The notes under the pieces: generated by a model | What the model was told of the DNA's origin: nothing | What the model saw: the letters and a program-made list of their open reading frames with translations, nothing else | The model's database searches: none | In this document: in pieces, positions 4,908-13,100 of the stretch | Position numbering within the stretch: position 1 is the stretch's first letter | Layout: every line of letters starts with the position of its first letter | Assembly: GCA_016717705.1 (NCBI GenBank) | Contig: JADKFD010000112.1 | Coordinates: 1 to 14,126 of the forward strand | DNA: 14,126 nt | Direction: 5' to 3' | Source: Rhodanobacteraceae bacterium | GTDB taxonomy: Bacteria > Pseudomonadota > Gammaproteobacteria > Xanthomonadales > SZUA-5 | Position numbers and translations under genes: made by a program

Positions 4908-6071
4908 TCAGTCCCAGGGTCCGGTCAGATCGAAGGCCATCCGCGCCGCGCCGTTTCCTTGCGTCGCCGGCACGATCAGCAATTCGCGCTCGGTGCCGTC
5001 CAAGACAAAACCGGGGTATCGCGTGGGTTGGTCGGCGGCAATGGCGTGAAGCGGGGTCAACAGCCCCGGCACGCGGCCACGCAGGCTGGGGCCGGCGCGC
5101 TCCTGGATCAGCATCGGCATGACATAGATGCCGTTGTCGCACGGGTTCGGGAACGGAATGCCGGTCATACCCATGCTGACGCCGGTCTGATAGCCGACGC
5201 CACTCACCCAGATAACGGATGCCGAACTGCCCAGTTGCGTATGTGCGCGCGGCATCCATGCGCCGTTGCCCGCTTGGGCCGTTCCCCACCGCCGCCACCC
5301 AGTCCAGCAAGTGATTGTCGGACGGGTTGTGGTAGTTGTGGCCCAACTCGGTGTACCCGGCGAGCAGGTAGTTGTAGGCGTCACCCGCCTTGAACGAACT
5401 GAAGTTGCCGAAGCAGTAGGGCATGTAGTGATCCAGGTAGTACTGGCTCCATGACACACACAGCCAGAAGCGCTTGCTGTCGCCCACCAGCAACCAACCA
5501 CGAGGGTCGCCGTTTTGGCATTGCTCTTGCGCCAGTAGGTCTGGGTCATGCCCAGGCCATTGTCGATATCGGTGAGCGACTCCCACATCTGCGCGGCGCA
5601 GGACAGCGTGCCACGACCGTAGTTCACGTCGCCCGGCAGCGGCGTCTCATCGATGCGCAACTGGATCGTCGCTGCGCTGGGATCGCGCGAGCGGTAGACG
5701 GCGCGGTCGTTGGCGGCGAAAGGTTGCTCCCAGTCGATCGGTGCAATCTTCGCAGACAGCGATCCGGTGGCCGGCGATTGCGGCTCGCCTTCGACATCGA
5801 ACTGAAAGCTGTTGGTGGTGACCGTGCGGATGCGCTTGGGGCCGTTGTAGGCCACCTGGTTGGCGCCAGCGATCAGCACGATGTCCTGCTCGCGATAGCC
5901 ATGCCCGCCGTCGGCGGTGACCGTGGCGACGTTGCCGTCGCGGGTGATGCCGGTGAGCGTGCGCAGGTTGAAGCCGTTGATCAGGCAGGCGTTGAGGATG
6001 GCGATGACGCTGCCGCCGAGGCCCGTGAGTTGCGGGGCGCCGGCTTGGGTCGATTGGAAGTAGTGGATCAT
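4908..6071 (-). CDS. Tail-tip protein with internal compensating frameshifts
   Basis: A 387-residue protein whose frame is open from end to end, but the middle (about residues 187-265) makes sense only in another frame. In the main frame that stretch is Thr/Cys/Ser/Arg-rich; in the alternative frame it reads GWLLVGDSKRFWLCVSWSQY, then YCFGNFSSFKAGDAYNYLLA, an aromatic pattern (G-D-x-x-x-F, F-G-x-F-x-S, G-D-A-Y) that I know from a tail protein family of proteobacterial phages. The N-terminal part has GNVATVTADGGHGYREQDIV and GANQVAYNG, a small beta domain common in phage structural proteins, then YRSRDPSAATIQLRIDETP. The C-terminal part has GRVPGLLTPLHAIAADQP and GTERELLIV. Net length is unchanged because one base is lost and one gained. 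ATG 6071 has GGAG five bases upstream. Likely distal tail structure; whether functional depends on whether the indels are real. Confidence 0.82.
   Translation of the reverse strand: MIHYFQSTQAGAPQLTGLGGSVIAILNACLINGFNLRTLTGITRDGNVATVTADGGHGYREQDIVLIAGANQVAYNGPKRIRTVTTNSFQFDVEGEPQSPATGSLSAKIAPIDWEQPFAANDRAVYRSRDPSAATIQLRIDETPLPGDVNYGRGTLSCAAQMWESLTDIDNGLGMTQTYWRKSNAKTATLVVGCWWATASASGCVCHGASTTWITTCPTASATSVRSRRVTPTTTCSPGTPSWATTTTTRPTITCWTGWRRWGTAQAGNGAWMPRAHTQLGSSASVIWVSGVGYQTGVSMGMTGIPFPNPCDNGIYVMPMLIQERAGPSLRGRVPGLLTPLHAIAADQPTRYPGFVLDGTERELLIVPATQGNGAARMAFDLTGPWD
5276..5290 (-). other. Second, compensating frameshift site in tail-tip gene
   Basis: Here the reading must move back to the original frame: DWVAAVGN in the alternative frame continues as AGNGAWMPRAHTQLG in the first. 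Removing one base from the CCC (minus strand, 5276-5278) or from the GGGG (5284-5287) does this. The shift has the opposite sign to the one at 5513-5516, about 235 bases away. Confidence 0.65.
5513..5516 (-). other. First frameshift site in tail-tip gene (A run)
   Basis: On the minus strand this is the AAAA of GCCAAAACGGC. Adding one A (giving AAAAA) joins RKSNAK to NGDPRGWLLVGD, restoring the conserved-looking frame. A one-base deletion in a homopolymer is a classic sequencing or consensus error. Confidence 0.7.
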
Positions 6072-6086
6072 GGAGGCTCCGCGTGT

Positions 6087-9000
6087 TTACCGATCCACGT
6101 CGCCGCGGATCTGGACCTGGAAGGAGTCGCGATCTTCGGTGGCCGGGCCCTGCAATACGGTGCGGGCGACCCAGACCGGGAAGTTCGCGGCGGCGGTGTT
6201 GAAGCGCAGCACATTGCCGGCGGACCACCCGGCGCCCCAGCCCATCGCGCGCAGGCGAAAGTACGGCGCCTGCGTCTCGGGGTTTATCGGCGCGAGATCG
6301 TTGGTGGTGTTGCCGATGGCGATCTGGCCGACCGATTCGCCGATCACCCGGTACTCGGTGGTGCCGGTGAAGATCAGTGCCCAGCGTTCCTCGATCGCGC
6401 CGCGATTGCTGACGGCGATCGGGTAGACGGCCTGGTTGTACTGGGCGATGGTGGCAGCGCCAATGCGACTGTCCTCCCACTCACCGGTCCACGTCTGCTG
6501 CGCAAACAGCGTGTGCGCGCGGGCTTGCAGATCACCAATGATCAGTGCCGACGACACGCGCGTCTCGCCTCCGGGGAACTCGTGCGTCAGCGGGCGCGTC
6601 AGCGACAGCACGCCGTTGATCTGGGTGTCCGAGATCAGCGCCATGTCTTCGACGCGGTGCTCGGCGACCAGCGGCTGCGAGTAGCCGGTCAGGTCGATCG
6701 GCGTCTGCAGCGTGATCGAACCCTGATCGAGATCGACAAGGTATTTCTCCGGCGGCAACACGCGGCCCTCGGCATCGAGAACGCGAACGCCAGCAAGGCG
6801 CACCCGACCGAGATCGAGTGGGTCGCCTGTGGCCGGATTGGGAAACGGCGTGCGAACCGTGTGATGCACCACGGCGACATCGCCAGGCCGATAGATCGGC
6901 ACCTTGCCGTCGGGCGGCAGGCGCACCGGATCGAGGCCCAGGACGTCGGCGCTCAAGGGCAGATAGGTGAACGCGACCGCATTGAAGCGCAGGGTATCGG
7001 CCAGCACCGGCAGCGGCTTGAAGATGCGTCCGTTGATGATCGCCTCGGGCGAGTACCAGACCTGCCCCTCGTTGCCGGCGGCATCGACCCAGCGCCCGAA
7101 GCGCACGCGCGCGACGCCGGTCTGGTAGTCGACGCTGCCCTGCATGGACTGCGTGTCGATCACGCCGGTCGTGTTCGCGGTCGCCGTGATCGAGCCACCA
7201 TTGAGCGGTGTGGCGCGGATCTGCAGTGAGCCTGGACGCACCGGTGCGGCAGGTACGCGGAAGCACACCTCATCGACCGGCTGCCCGGTGAGTTCGGTCA
7301 GCAGCGACTGCAACTGGATGGCGTTCGGTTGACCCGGTTGGTAAACCCGGATCTCGCAACTGCCCGAGGCGTAGTCGATGGTCCCCGCCAGCGTGCCGGC
7401 GCCGGTGTTCGCGTCGATATCGACATAGAGCTTGCCGAGGCGATCGATGTAGACCTTCTCGCCCAACTGGAAGCGTGCCGATCCCGGCACGATGCGCTCG
7501 GCGTAGCGGTCGGTCAGATCGACGCGCAGTTCGGCGGCAACGATCGTCTCTTGCGCCGCGCTCGGCGAGTCAGTCGCGCGGTAGCGCACTTTGACCCAAC
7601 CGGATTCGTCGAGCGGCATGTAGGCGGCCGCGGGCACGTACTCGAAGTGCGTGAAGGTGTTGCGGTAGACCGGCACCAACTCGTTGTTGACCCGCGTGAC
7701 ACCGATCTGCACCACGCTGTAGCGCGGGAACGGGATCGAAATCGTCAGATCCGGGCGAAAGGTGATCGAGCCTGCCGCGTAGTTGATGGTGCCCGTTACA
7801 CCCTGTCCGAAGGTGCCGGTGGTCGGGTTCGGACCGCTCGCCGGCAGATCGCGCGCGATCTTGATCGGATCAATCGGGCGCACCAGTTGCATCTCGGCCG
7901 GTGTGGTCGAGATCGGGTCGTAGTCATCGATGACCAGGTTGAACTCGAGTTCGACCGAGTTCAGACGCAGGTCGCCCTGGGCAAGGTTGACCGTGATCGT
8001 GCCGTTGGCGTTTCGCAGAGGGTGCGGAAAGGTCTGCTCGATCGGCGGACCGTGTTGATAGGTCAGCGAGTACTCCGCGCCACCCGCGGGCAGAGCATCG
8101 GGCGTGAACGAGAGTTCGCCCTGGGCGTAGCGAACGGTGCCACTGGCATCGCCCGTGATCGCGCCACTGCCGTCGTCCGTCGCGGTCTTGGTGGTGGTTC
8201 CCGTGGTCCAACTGATCGTCAACGTTCCCGGCACCAGCCCTGCGTTCGCGCAGGTGTGCGTGATGCGCGGCGCCGGCACGATGGCATTCGATCGGTTGAA
8301 GTAGCTGGCGGCCGTGCCCCAGGCGAACAGCACCTCGGTGTTGGCATCGGCCAGCGCGCCGGTGGTGACCGTCACCGTGCCGGTGACGAAGTCGATGCTG
8401 CCCGCGCCGAAGGCAGAATCCGCTGCGCGCAAAGCGCCATCGCCGCGATCACGCAACTCGTACCACTTGGCCTGCGCCATGTACGCGACGATCAGGCTGC
8501 CCGGCTTCGGTGGCGGATCCAGCGTGATCGTGTAGGTATAGCCGCGGCCCTCGGCCGGCACGGCGATCGCCGCGGTGTCGGCAATCCGGATGGGTTGCGC
8601 GGCCGGGCGGAAGTTGACGGTCTTCCAGCCCGAGTACGTGGGCGACTCCGGCGCGAAAGTCAGGATGCCGCGACCGTAGTCGACGGTACCGATGGCGGTG
8701 CCGGCGACCTTGATGTGGCCGGCATCGTCGACCAACTCGGTGCCCCAGTAAGTGACGCGCAAAGTGCCGGGCACCAAGCCCGAGCCGAGGTGCAGCGGGA
8801 AGTCAGGTCCGATGCGGGCCGCTGTCTGAAAAGTCACGATGGCCGACCCGGAATCGACCAAAGGTTGAGATTGGCCCGATGCGTTGAGGTCCACCAAAGG
8901 CACCTCGGCTTGGGCCGAAGGCACCAGTTGCCCGAACAGTGACGCCACCTGGACACGCAGATCGCCGATGCCGGCCGGTGCGACGGTAGGCTGCACGCCA

Positions 9001-9689
9001 AAGTAGACGGCCGCATTGGCGACCACCGTGTCACGCGCGACAGCGCGTTGCTCGCCATCGTCCCGAAACAACGGCGCTGGACCGTCAAAGTCGTAGCGCA
9101 GCGCATCCGCGATTTCGCAGGTGGCGACGGTCCCTCGGAATCGGTCCTGTCCCAGTTGAAACTCGCGCTCGACCGTCGAGATCCGCGTGATGCGAACGTA
9201 CTGCTCCACCTCGGTCGGCCTGGCTTCGTCCTGCACCAGCACCAGCGTCTGCCCAACGCGCGGCAACGGATCGCCCGCCTTCAGCAGCAACGCGATGGCG
9301 CGCTGACCGGTGAGCTGGCGCTCCAGCAACTGCCCGGGCCAGCGCACGCCGCGCGCCAGGTAGCGTTCGATCCGGTCTTTGGCTGCCTCGCGCTGGTCCA
9401 CCCAGGAGCGTGTCGTGAACAGGGTGACCGCCACGCGCGGATCATCCGGCGCGTCGGCCACGATGGCGTGCGCGCCGAAGTAGCTGTCCGTGGAGTCCGT
9501 CAGCACGCCGACAAAACACTTGCGCAGGCTCACGCGACCATAGGTGCGATCAAGCTCGGAGATGTCCGGGAACAGATTGTTCGACTGACCATCGACGATG
9601 ACGCGCCCGGTCATGCGACCGCCGCCATCGAAAGTGTCGGACAGCCGTTCGGAGGCGAGCAATTGAATGTCGCCGGTGAGGATGGGCAT
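6087..9689 (-). CDS. Giant beta-repeat tail protein, 1200 residues
   Basis: A 1200-residue, Gly/Thr/Val/Asp-rich soluble protein with no signal peptide, membrane segment or coiled coil. Residues 1-200 form an N-terminal region (MPILTGDIQLLASERLSDTF, later QLGQDRFRGTVATCEIADAL) likely to dock on the tail. Residues about 300-865 hold six copies of a motif of the form G-T/S-V/I-D-Y-x-x-G-x-x-x-F (at 334, 430, 517, 633, 769, 851), several preceded by a P-G-T/S-L strand (307, 396, 487, 819). The last 330 residues look non-repetitive (NGRIFKPLPVLADTLRF, MALISDTQINGVLSL, RAMGWGAGWSAGNVLRFNTA). Such bead-like beta domains occur in large structural proteins of phage tail tips. Its place between tape measure and hub genes supports a distal tail role, perhaps a baseplate ring or host-contact protein. 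ATG 9689 lacks a good ribosome binding site. No family name can be assigned with certainty. Confidence 0.88.
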   Translation of the reverse strand: MPILTGDIQLLASERLSDTFDGGGRMTGRVIVDGQSNNLFPDISELDRTYGRVSLRKCFVGVLTDSTDSYFGAHAIVADAPDDPRVAVTLFTTRSWVDQREAAKDRIERYLARGVRWPGQLLERQLTGQRAIALLLKAGDPLPRVGQTLVLVQDEARPTEVEQYVRITRISTVEREFQLGQDRFRGTVATCEIADALRYDFDGPAPLFRDDGEQRAVARDTVVANAAVYFGVQPTVAPAGIGDLRVQVASLFGQLVPSAQAEVPLVDLNASGQSQPLVDSGSAIVTFQTAARIGPDFPLHLGSGLVPGTLRVTYWGTELVDDAGHIKVAGTAIGTVDYGRGILTFAPESPTYSGWKTVNFRPAAQPIRIADTAAIAVPAEGRGYTYTITLDPPPKPGSLIVAYMAQAKWYELRDRGDGALRAADSAFGAGSIDFVTGTVTVTTGALADANTEVLFAWGTAASYFNRSNAIVPAPRITHTCANAGLVPGTLTISWTTGTTTKTATDDGSGAITGDASGTVRYAQGELSFTPDALPAGGAEYSLTYQHGPPIEQTFPHPLRNANGTITVNLAQGDLRLNSVELEFNLVIDDYDPISTTPAEMQLVRPIDPIKIARDLPASGPNPTTGTFGQGVTGTINYAAGSITFRPDLTISIPFPRYSVVQIGVTRVNNELVPVYRNTFTHFEYVPAAAYMPLDESGWVKVRYRATDSPSAAQETIVAAELRVDLTDRYAERIVPGSARFQLGEKVYIDRLGKLYVDIDANTGAGTLAGTIDYASGSCEIRVYQPGQPNAIQLQSLLTELTGQPVDEVCFRVPAAPVRPGSLQIRATPLNGGSITATANTTGVIDTQSMQGSVDYQTGVARVRFGRWVDAAGNEGQVWYSPEAIINGRIFKPLPVLADTLRFNAVAFTYLPLSADVLGLDPVRLPPDGKVPIYRPGDVAVVHHTVRTPFPNPATGDPLDLGRVRLAGVRVLDAEGRVLPPEKYLVDLDQGSITLQTPIDLTGYSQPLVAEHRVEDMALISDTQINGVLSLTRPLTHEFPGGETRVSSALIIGDLQARAHTLFAQQTWTGEWEDSRIGAATIAQYNQAVYPIAVSNRGAIEERWALIFTGTTEYRVIGESVGQIAIGNTTNDLAPINPETQAPYFRLRAMGWGAGWSAGNVLRFNTAAANFPVWVARTVLQGPATEDRDSFQVQIRGDVDR
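7104..8771 (-). repeat. Region coding tandem beta-domain repeats
   Basis: Protein-level repeats within the 1200-residue tail protein, residues about 307-862. Core copies: GTVDYGRGILTF, GSIDFVTGTVTV, GTVRYAQGELSF, GTINYAAGSITF, GTIDYASGSCEI, GSVDYQTGVARV. Spacing between cores is uneven (about 96, 87, 116, 136 and 82 residues), so these are diverged domains of one fold with insertions rather than recent DNA duplications. Confidence 0.75.
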
Positions 9690-9728
9690 GGGGTTGTCGG
9701 ATATGAGTGCCCGAGGGCGGCTGGTGAA

Positions 9729-10124
9729 TCAGACTTGCATCAACCGAAGCGATACTCGCCAACGACTGTCTGGCGCCAGCCCGCCAAAGCCCAGCACGGG
9801 TTGCGCCTCGATGGCCCCGTCCTGGTGCCGGAAAGCGACTGTGAGCATTCGCCCATCAACGAGTCGCAGTTCGAACGTCCGCTCAGCCACCGAGGCCCAC
9901 TCGTAGAGTCGGTCAACGGTCGTGCGCGAGACCCACGCCATGTCGTCGGGCGCTTGCAGCGTGATCGGTCGGCCGGCCTGGCGCGTAGCGCTTTCGATCA
10001 GCAGTGCGCCGGTCAGCAAGTAGCTCGCGCTCGCGACAGCGGGCGTCCACAGATGCTCGTCGATCCACTGGAGATCGTCCGGCAGAGTCAGCGTTTGGCC
10101 GGAGGGTAGTTGGCGCAGTTCCAT
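9729..10124 (-). CDS. Minor tail protein, 131 residues
   Basis: A 131-residue protein starting MELRQLPSGQTLTLPDDLQW and continuing IDEHLWTPAVASASYLLTGA, ARQAGRPITLQAPDDMAWVS, LYEWASVAERTFELRL, and a strand-rich C-terminus with FRHQDGAIEAQPVLGFG. The sequence G-x-x-L-x-L-P-D-D-L-x-W...R-Q-A-G-R-P-I-T-L...F-R-H-x-D-G-x-x-x-E-A-x-P matches a small protein that I recall directly downstream of tape measure genes in phages of Proteobacteria, in the place of a distal tail/tape-measure-associated subunit. No signal peptide or membrane segment. The ATG at 10124 follows the tape measure stop by three bases (TGAACCATG), so translation is probably coupled. Structural role is inferred from position and fold pattern. 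Confidence 0.82.
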   Translation of the reverse strand: MELRQLPSGQTLTLPDDLQWIDEHLWTPAVASASYLLTGALLIESATRQAGRPITLQAPDDMAWVSRTTVDRLYEWASVAERTFELRLVDGRMLTVAFRHQDGAIEAQPVLGFGGLAPDSRWRVSLRLMQV

Positions 10125-10127
10125 GGT

Positions 10128-13100
10128 TCAGGTCCGGGCTTGCGCTTCGCGCAGCAAATCCAGCAATCGCGACTCGTCGCGCGCCGGGATCGTCGCGCTC
10201 ACGGTGCGGGCACCGCTGGCCAGTTCGACGCGAATGGTCTTGCTGGGCGGCGGCGCGTCGTTCCAGTCGAGCCGCGGTGAACGGCGCGGCCGCAAGCCTA
10301 ACGCAGCCACTTCGTCGAAATCGGTCGGCATGCTGCGCAATGTTGTGGCAACCCGCGCCGATGCTTCCGGACTGACCAAACCCCCGCGTGCGAAGCCCTG
10401 AACTTTGGTGGCGATCTCGCGGGCCGGCGCCTTCATGGCGTTGATCGCGGCAAAGAACCCCGCGCCCAGTCGTTTGACGGATTCACGGCTGACCACGTAC
10501 TCGCCGGGCGTCAGCATCGCCGGCACGGTGTCCGACTTGGCCAGGCCGCCGCGGGCGAAGAACATCTGCCGCTCTGTCTCGCGTTCGATGTACTCCATCA
10601 GTTGGCGCTCGAGATCCACGCCGGCGATCTGCGCTTGCGCCATCGCGGTGCGCCAGCGGCCCTTGATGGTGTCGACCGAACCCGACTCCATGCCGGTCAG
10701 CTGGCGGACTCGCAGCAAGCGCTGGAGATAGTTGCGGTCATGGAACGCCTGGATATCGATCGGGTCGGTCTTCAGGTTATGCATGCCGATCGGGATGATC
10801 TTATTCACTCGCTCCACGTGCGCTCGACCGATCCTCGCGCCCTGCAGACCAAGTTCAATGAGCTTCAGTGCCTCGGACACATCGCGATTGACCTTCTGCG
10901 CCGCTGGCACAGGCTTCGGTTTCGGAGGCGTCGCGCCCGGCGAGCCAATGGGGCTTGCGCCAGCGGGACTCGATGACCAACCCCCCGGCGAACTGCTCGG
11001 CACCGACCCACCGGTCGCAAAGCGCGCAACACCAGCCAGCTTGCGCAGCGTCGCAGCACCGTACTTGCGCACGGCGGCCTTCCGAATGACGAACGCGCCG
11101 GCATCCAGCGCGCGCGGCACGGTGTCACCGTCTCCGGATCCGGGAACCACGCCCGACTTCATGCGCGGGAAGGCCAATACCGAGCCGCCCTTCGCGTAGC
11201 CACGCGCGACCGGCATCCCGGATCCAACCAGACCGCCCGCCGCATTCTGCTCGACCCGTTTCACGTAGATCGTGTGCGTCGAACTGGTGTTCATGCCGTT
11301 CAGCGACTGGATCTCGCTCCGGGCCTGGTTGGCATTGGTGCTGATCGCGTGCTGCGACTCGGTGCGGATCTGATCGAGCGCGCGGATCTGGCTGTCGACC
11401 AGACGCAACGAGGTCTGCGCTTTCTCGGTGGCGACCTTCAGATCGATCTGCCCAGTGCGATCGGCATAGGTCTGCAGCGTTTCCAGCGCTGACTTGGCGC
11501 GACTGATGTCGGCGTTGACCAGCAAAGTCTTGCCGTCCTTCAGTTGCGCTTCGAGATCGCGCAGTTGCGCATGGGCGGCCTTGAGGTCGGCGTCGATGCG
11601 CACCAGGTAGGCCTTCTCGCGCAGCGCCTCTTCGAGTTGGCGCAGCGCCGCGTCGAGCTTGCTGCTGTCGACATCGATGGCGAACTTCAGACCCGTCTCC
11701 AACTGCGCTTGAATCTGCTCGATCTGCGCCTGGGTGCCGCGCAGCGCAGCCTCGATCTGGCTGCGAGCGGACGTCGCCTCGCTGGCAGCCTTCTGATGCG
11801 CACGACCTTCGCCTTCGAGCGCCTGAATCGCCAGTTGTTCGCTCTCGCGCATCGCATCGATGGCGGTCTTCACCGCCTGTTTCTGGGTGACGACGGTCGC
11901 ATCGCCATCCTTGACTGCCTTGGCGGTCTGCGCGGCCAGATCCTGGGCCTGCTTGGCGTACTGAATCGCCTGTTCGAACTCGCCCTCGGAGATCGCGGCC
12001 CGCGCTTTGCGCTGCAGCTCGGCGACCTGGGTCAGCTTGTCCTGATAGGCCTGGTACTCGCCCATCGTCGAGCGCTGCAGCTCGCGGATCCGGTCCTCGG
12101 TGGTCTGCGACAGCGCGCGCTTCTCGTCCTCGATGCGCCGAATCTCGGCCAGATGGCGATTGGCTTCGGCATTGAGGGCGTCGACATGGCGCACATAGTC
12201 GGCCGCCGCCTGCGCCAATGCCTGCTGCTTGGCGGCCAAGATCTCGTTGTCGACGCGCAGGGTCGCAGCGCGGCGCGCTTCGTCGGTTTCCGCCTGGCGT
12301 TGCGCGGCGAACCGGCGTGCCTGGCCCTCCTGCTCGATCAAGCGCAGCGTCTCGGTGAGCGCTTGGGCGCGCAGATCGGACTGCTGCTGCACCGAATCCA
12401 CCAGCAGCTGCGTGGTCTCCTTGATCAGTTTCGCTTCGGATGCGTTCGACTGCTCCAGCAAGACCTGTTTCTGCGCGTAGTGCGCCTGCGTGCTGGCCAA
12501 CTGCTGCTGCAGGGTCGCGTCGACGATACCGGTCAGGCCTTGATAAGCCTGGGTGATGCCTGAGATCGCCTGAGTCGCCCCTTGCTGCGCCGCAGTCACC
12601 ACCTGCTCGATGGCGGTGATCTGACTCTTGAGCTTGTTGAGGGTGGCATCGATGGCCTCGATGCCGCGACCGACCGCTTCTTGCGTTCCCTGGCGCACGG
12701 CTTCCAGCCGCCGTGCCATTTCCTCGGCGCCGGCGGTAGCCAGCGCCGCCGCCTGCTGCGCCGCGCGGCCCGCTTCCGATGCATCGACGTACATCTCGGC
12801 GAAAATCGCGTTCATCTGCCGCAGCCGTTCCTCGTGGCGCTGAGTAGCGGCCGCGATGGTGTCGCTGGTGAAGATCGCGGCGAAGCGCTCCCAGGAAAAC
12901 TTGAGCATCTCCAGTCCGTTTTCCAGCACCTGAATCATGGCGATGCCGGCCTTGCGCACGATCTCGAACTTCTCCGACAGCCAGGTGCCGATCTCCCAGC
13001 CGACCAGCGCGGCGGCCAGCACCGCGAACGATGTCTTGAGCAGTCCCGCTGTGGCAACCGCCGCTGACATTGAAAGGTTGGCAGTCGTCCATGCCGCCGA

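Noticed and set aside
5513..5516. Programmed ribosomal frameshift in the tail-tip gene
   Set aside because: There is no X-XXY-YYZ slippery heptamer in the incoming frame, and a second shift of opposite sign would be needed 235 bases later. Programmed frameshifting in tails is known for the chaperone genes upstream of the tape measure, not here.
5451..7229. 592-codon open frame on the plus strand
   Set aside because: It lies antisense to the tail-tip and repeat-protein genes, is Arg/Gly/Asp/His-rich with no domain pattern, and mirrors the minus-strand codons. In GC-rich DNA such antisense frames arise because stop codons are rare.
7329..8942. 537-codon open frame on the plus strand
   Set aside because: Antisense shadow of the 1200-residue gene; Arg-rich, no recognisable motif, no ribosome binding site at the start.
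9048..10109. 353-codon plus-strand frame spanning the gap between the 1200- and 131-residue genes
   Set aside because: It is antisense to both genes, and the 39-base gap is explained as a short spacer. The protein shows no domain or start signal.
11544..12563. 339-codon plus-strand frame, Leu-rich
   Set aside because: Antisense to the tape measure coiled coil. Its Leu/Gly/Arg-rich look comes from reading Gln/Ala/Glu codons backwards.
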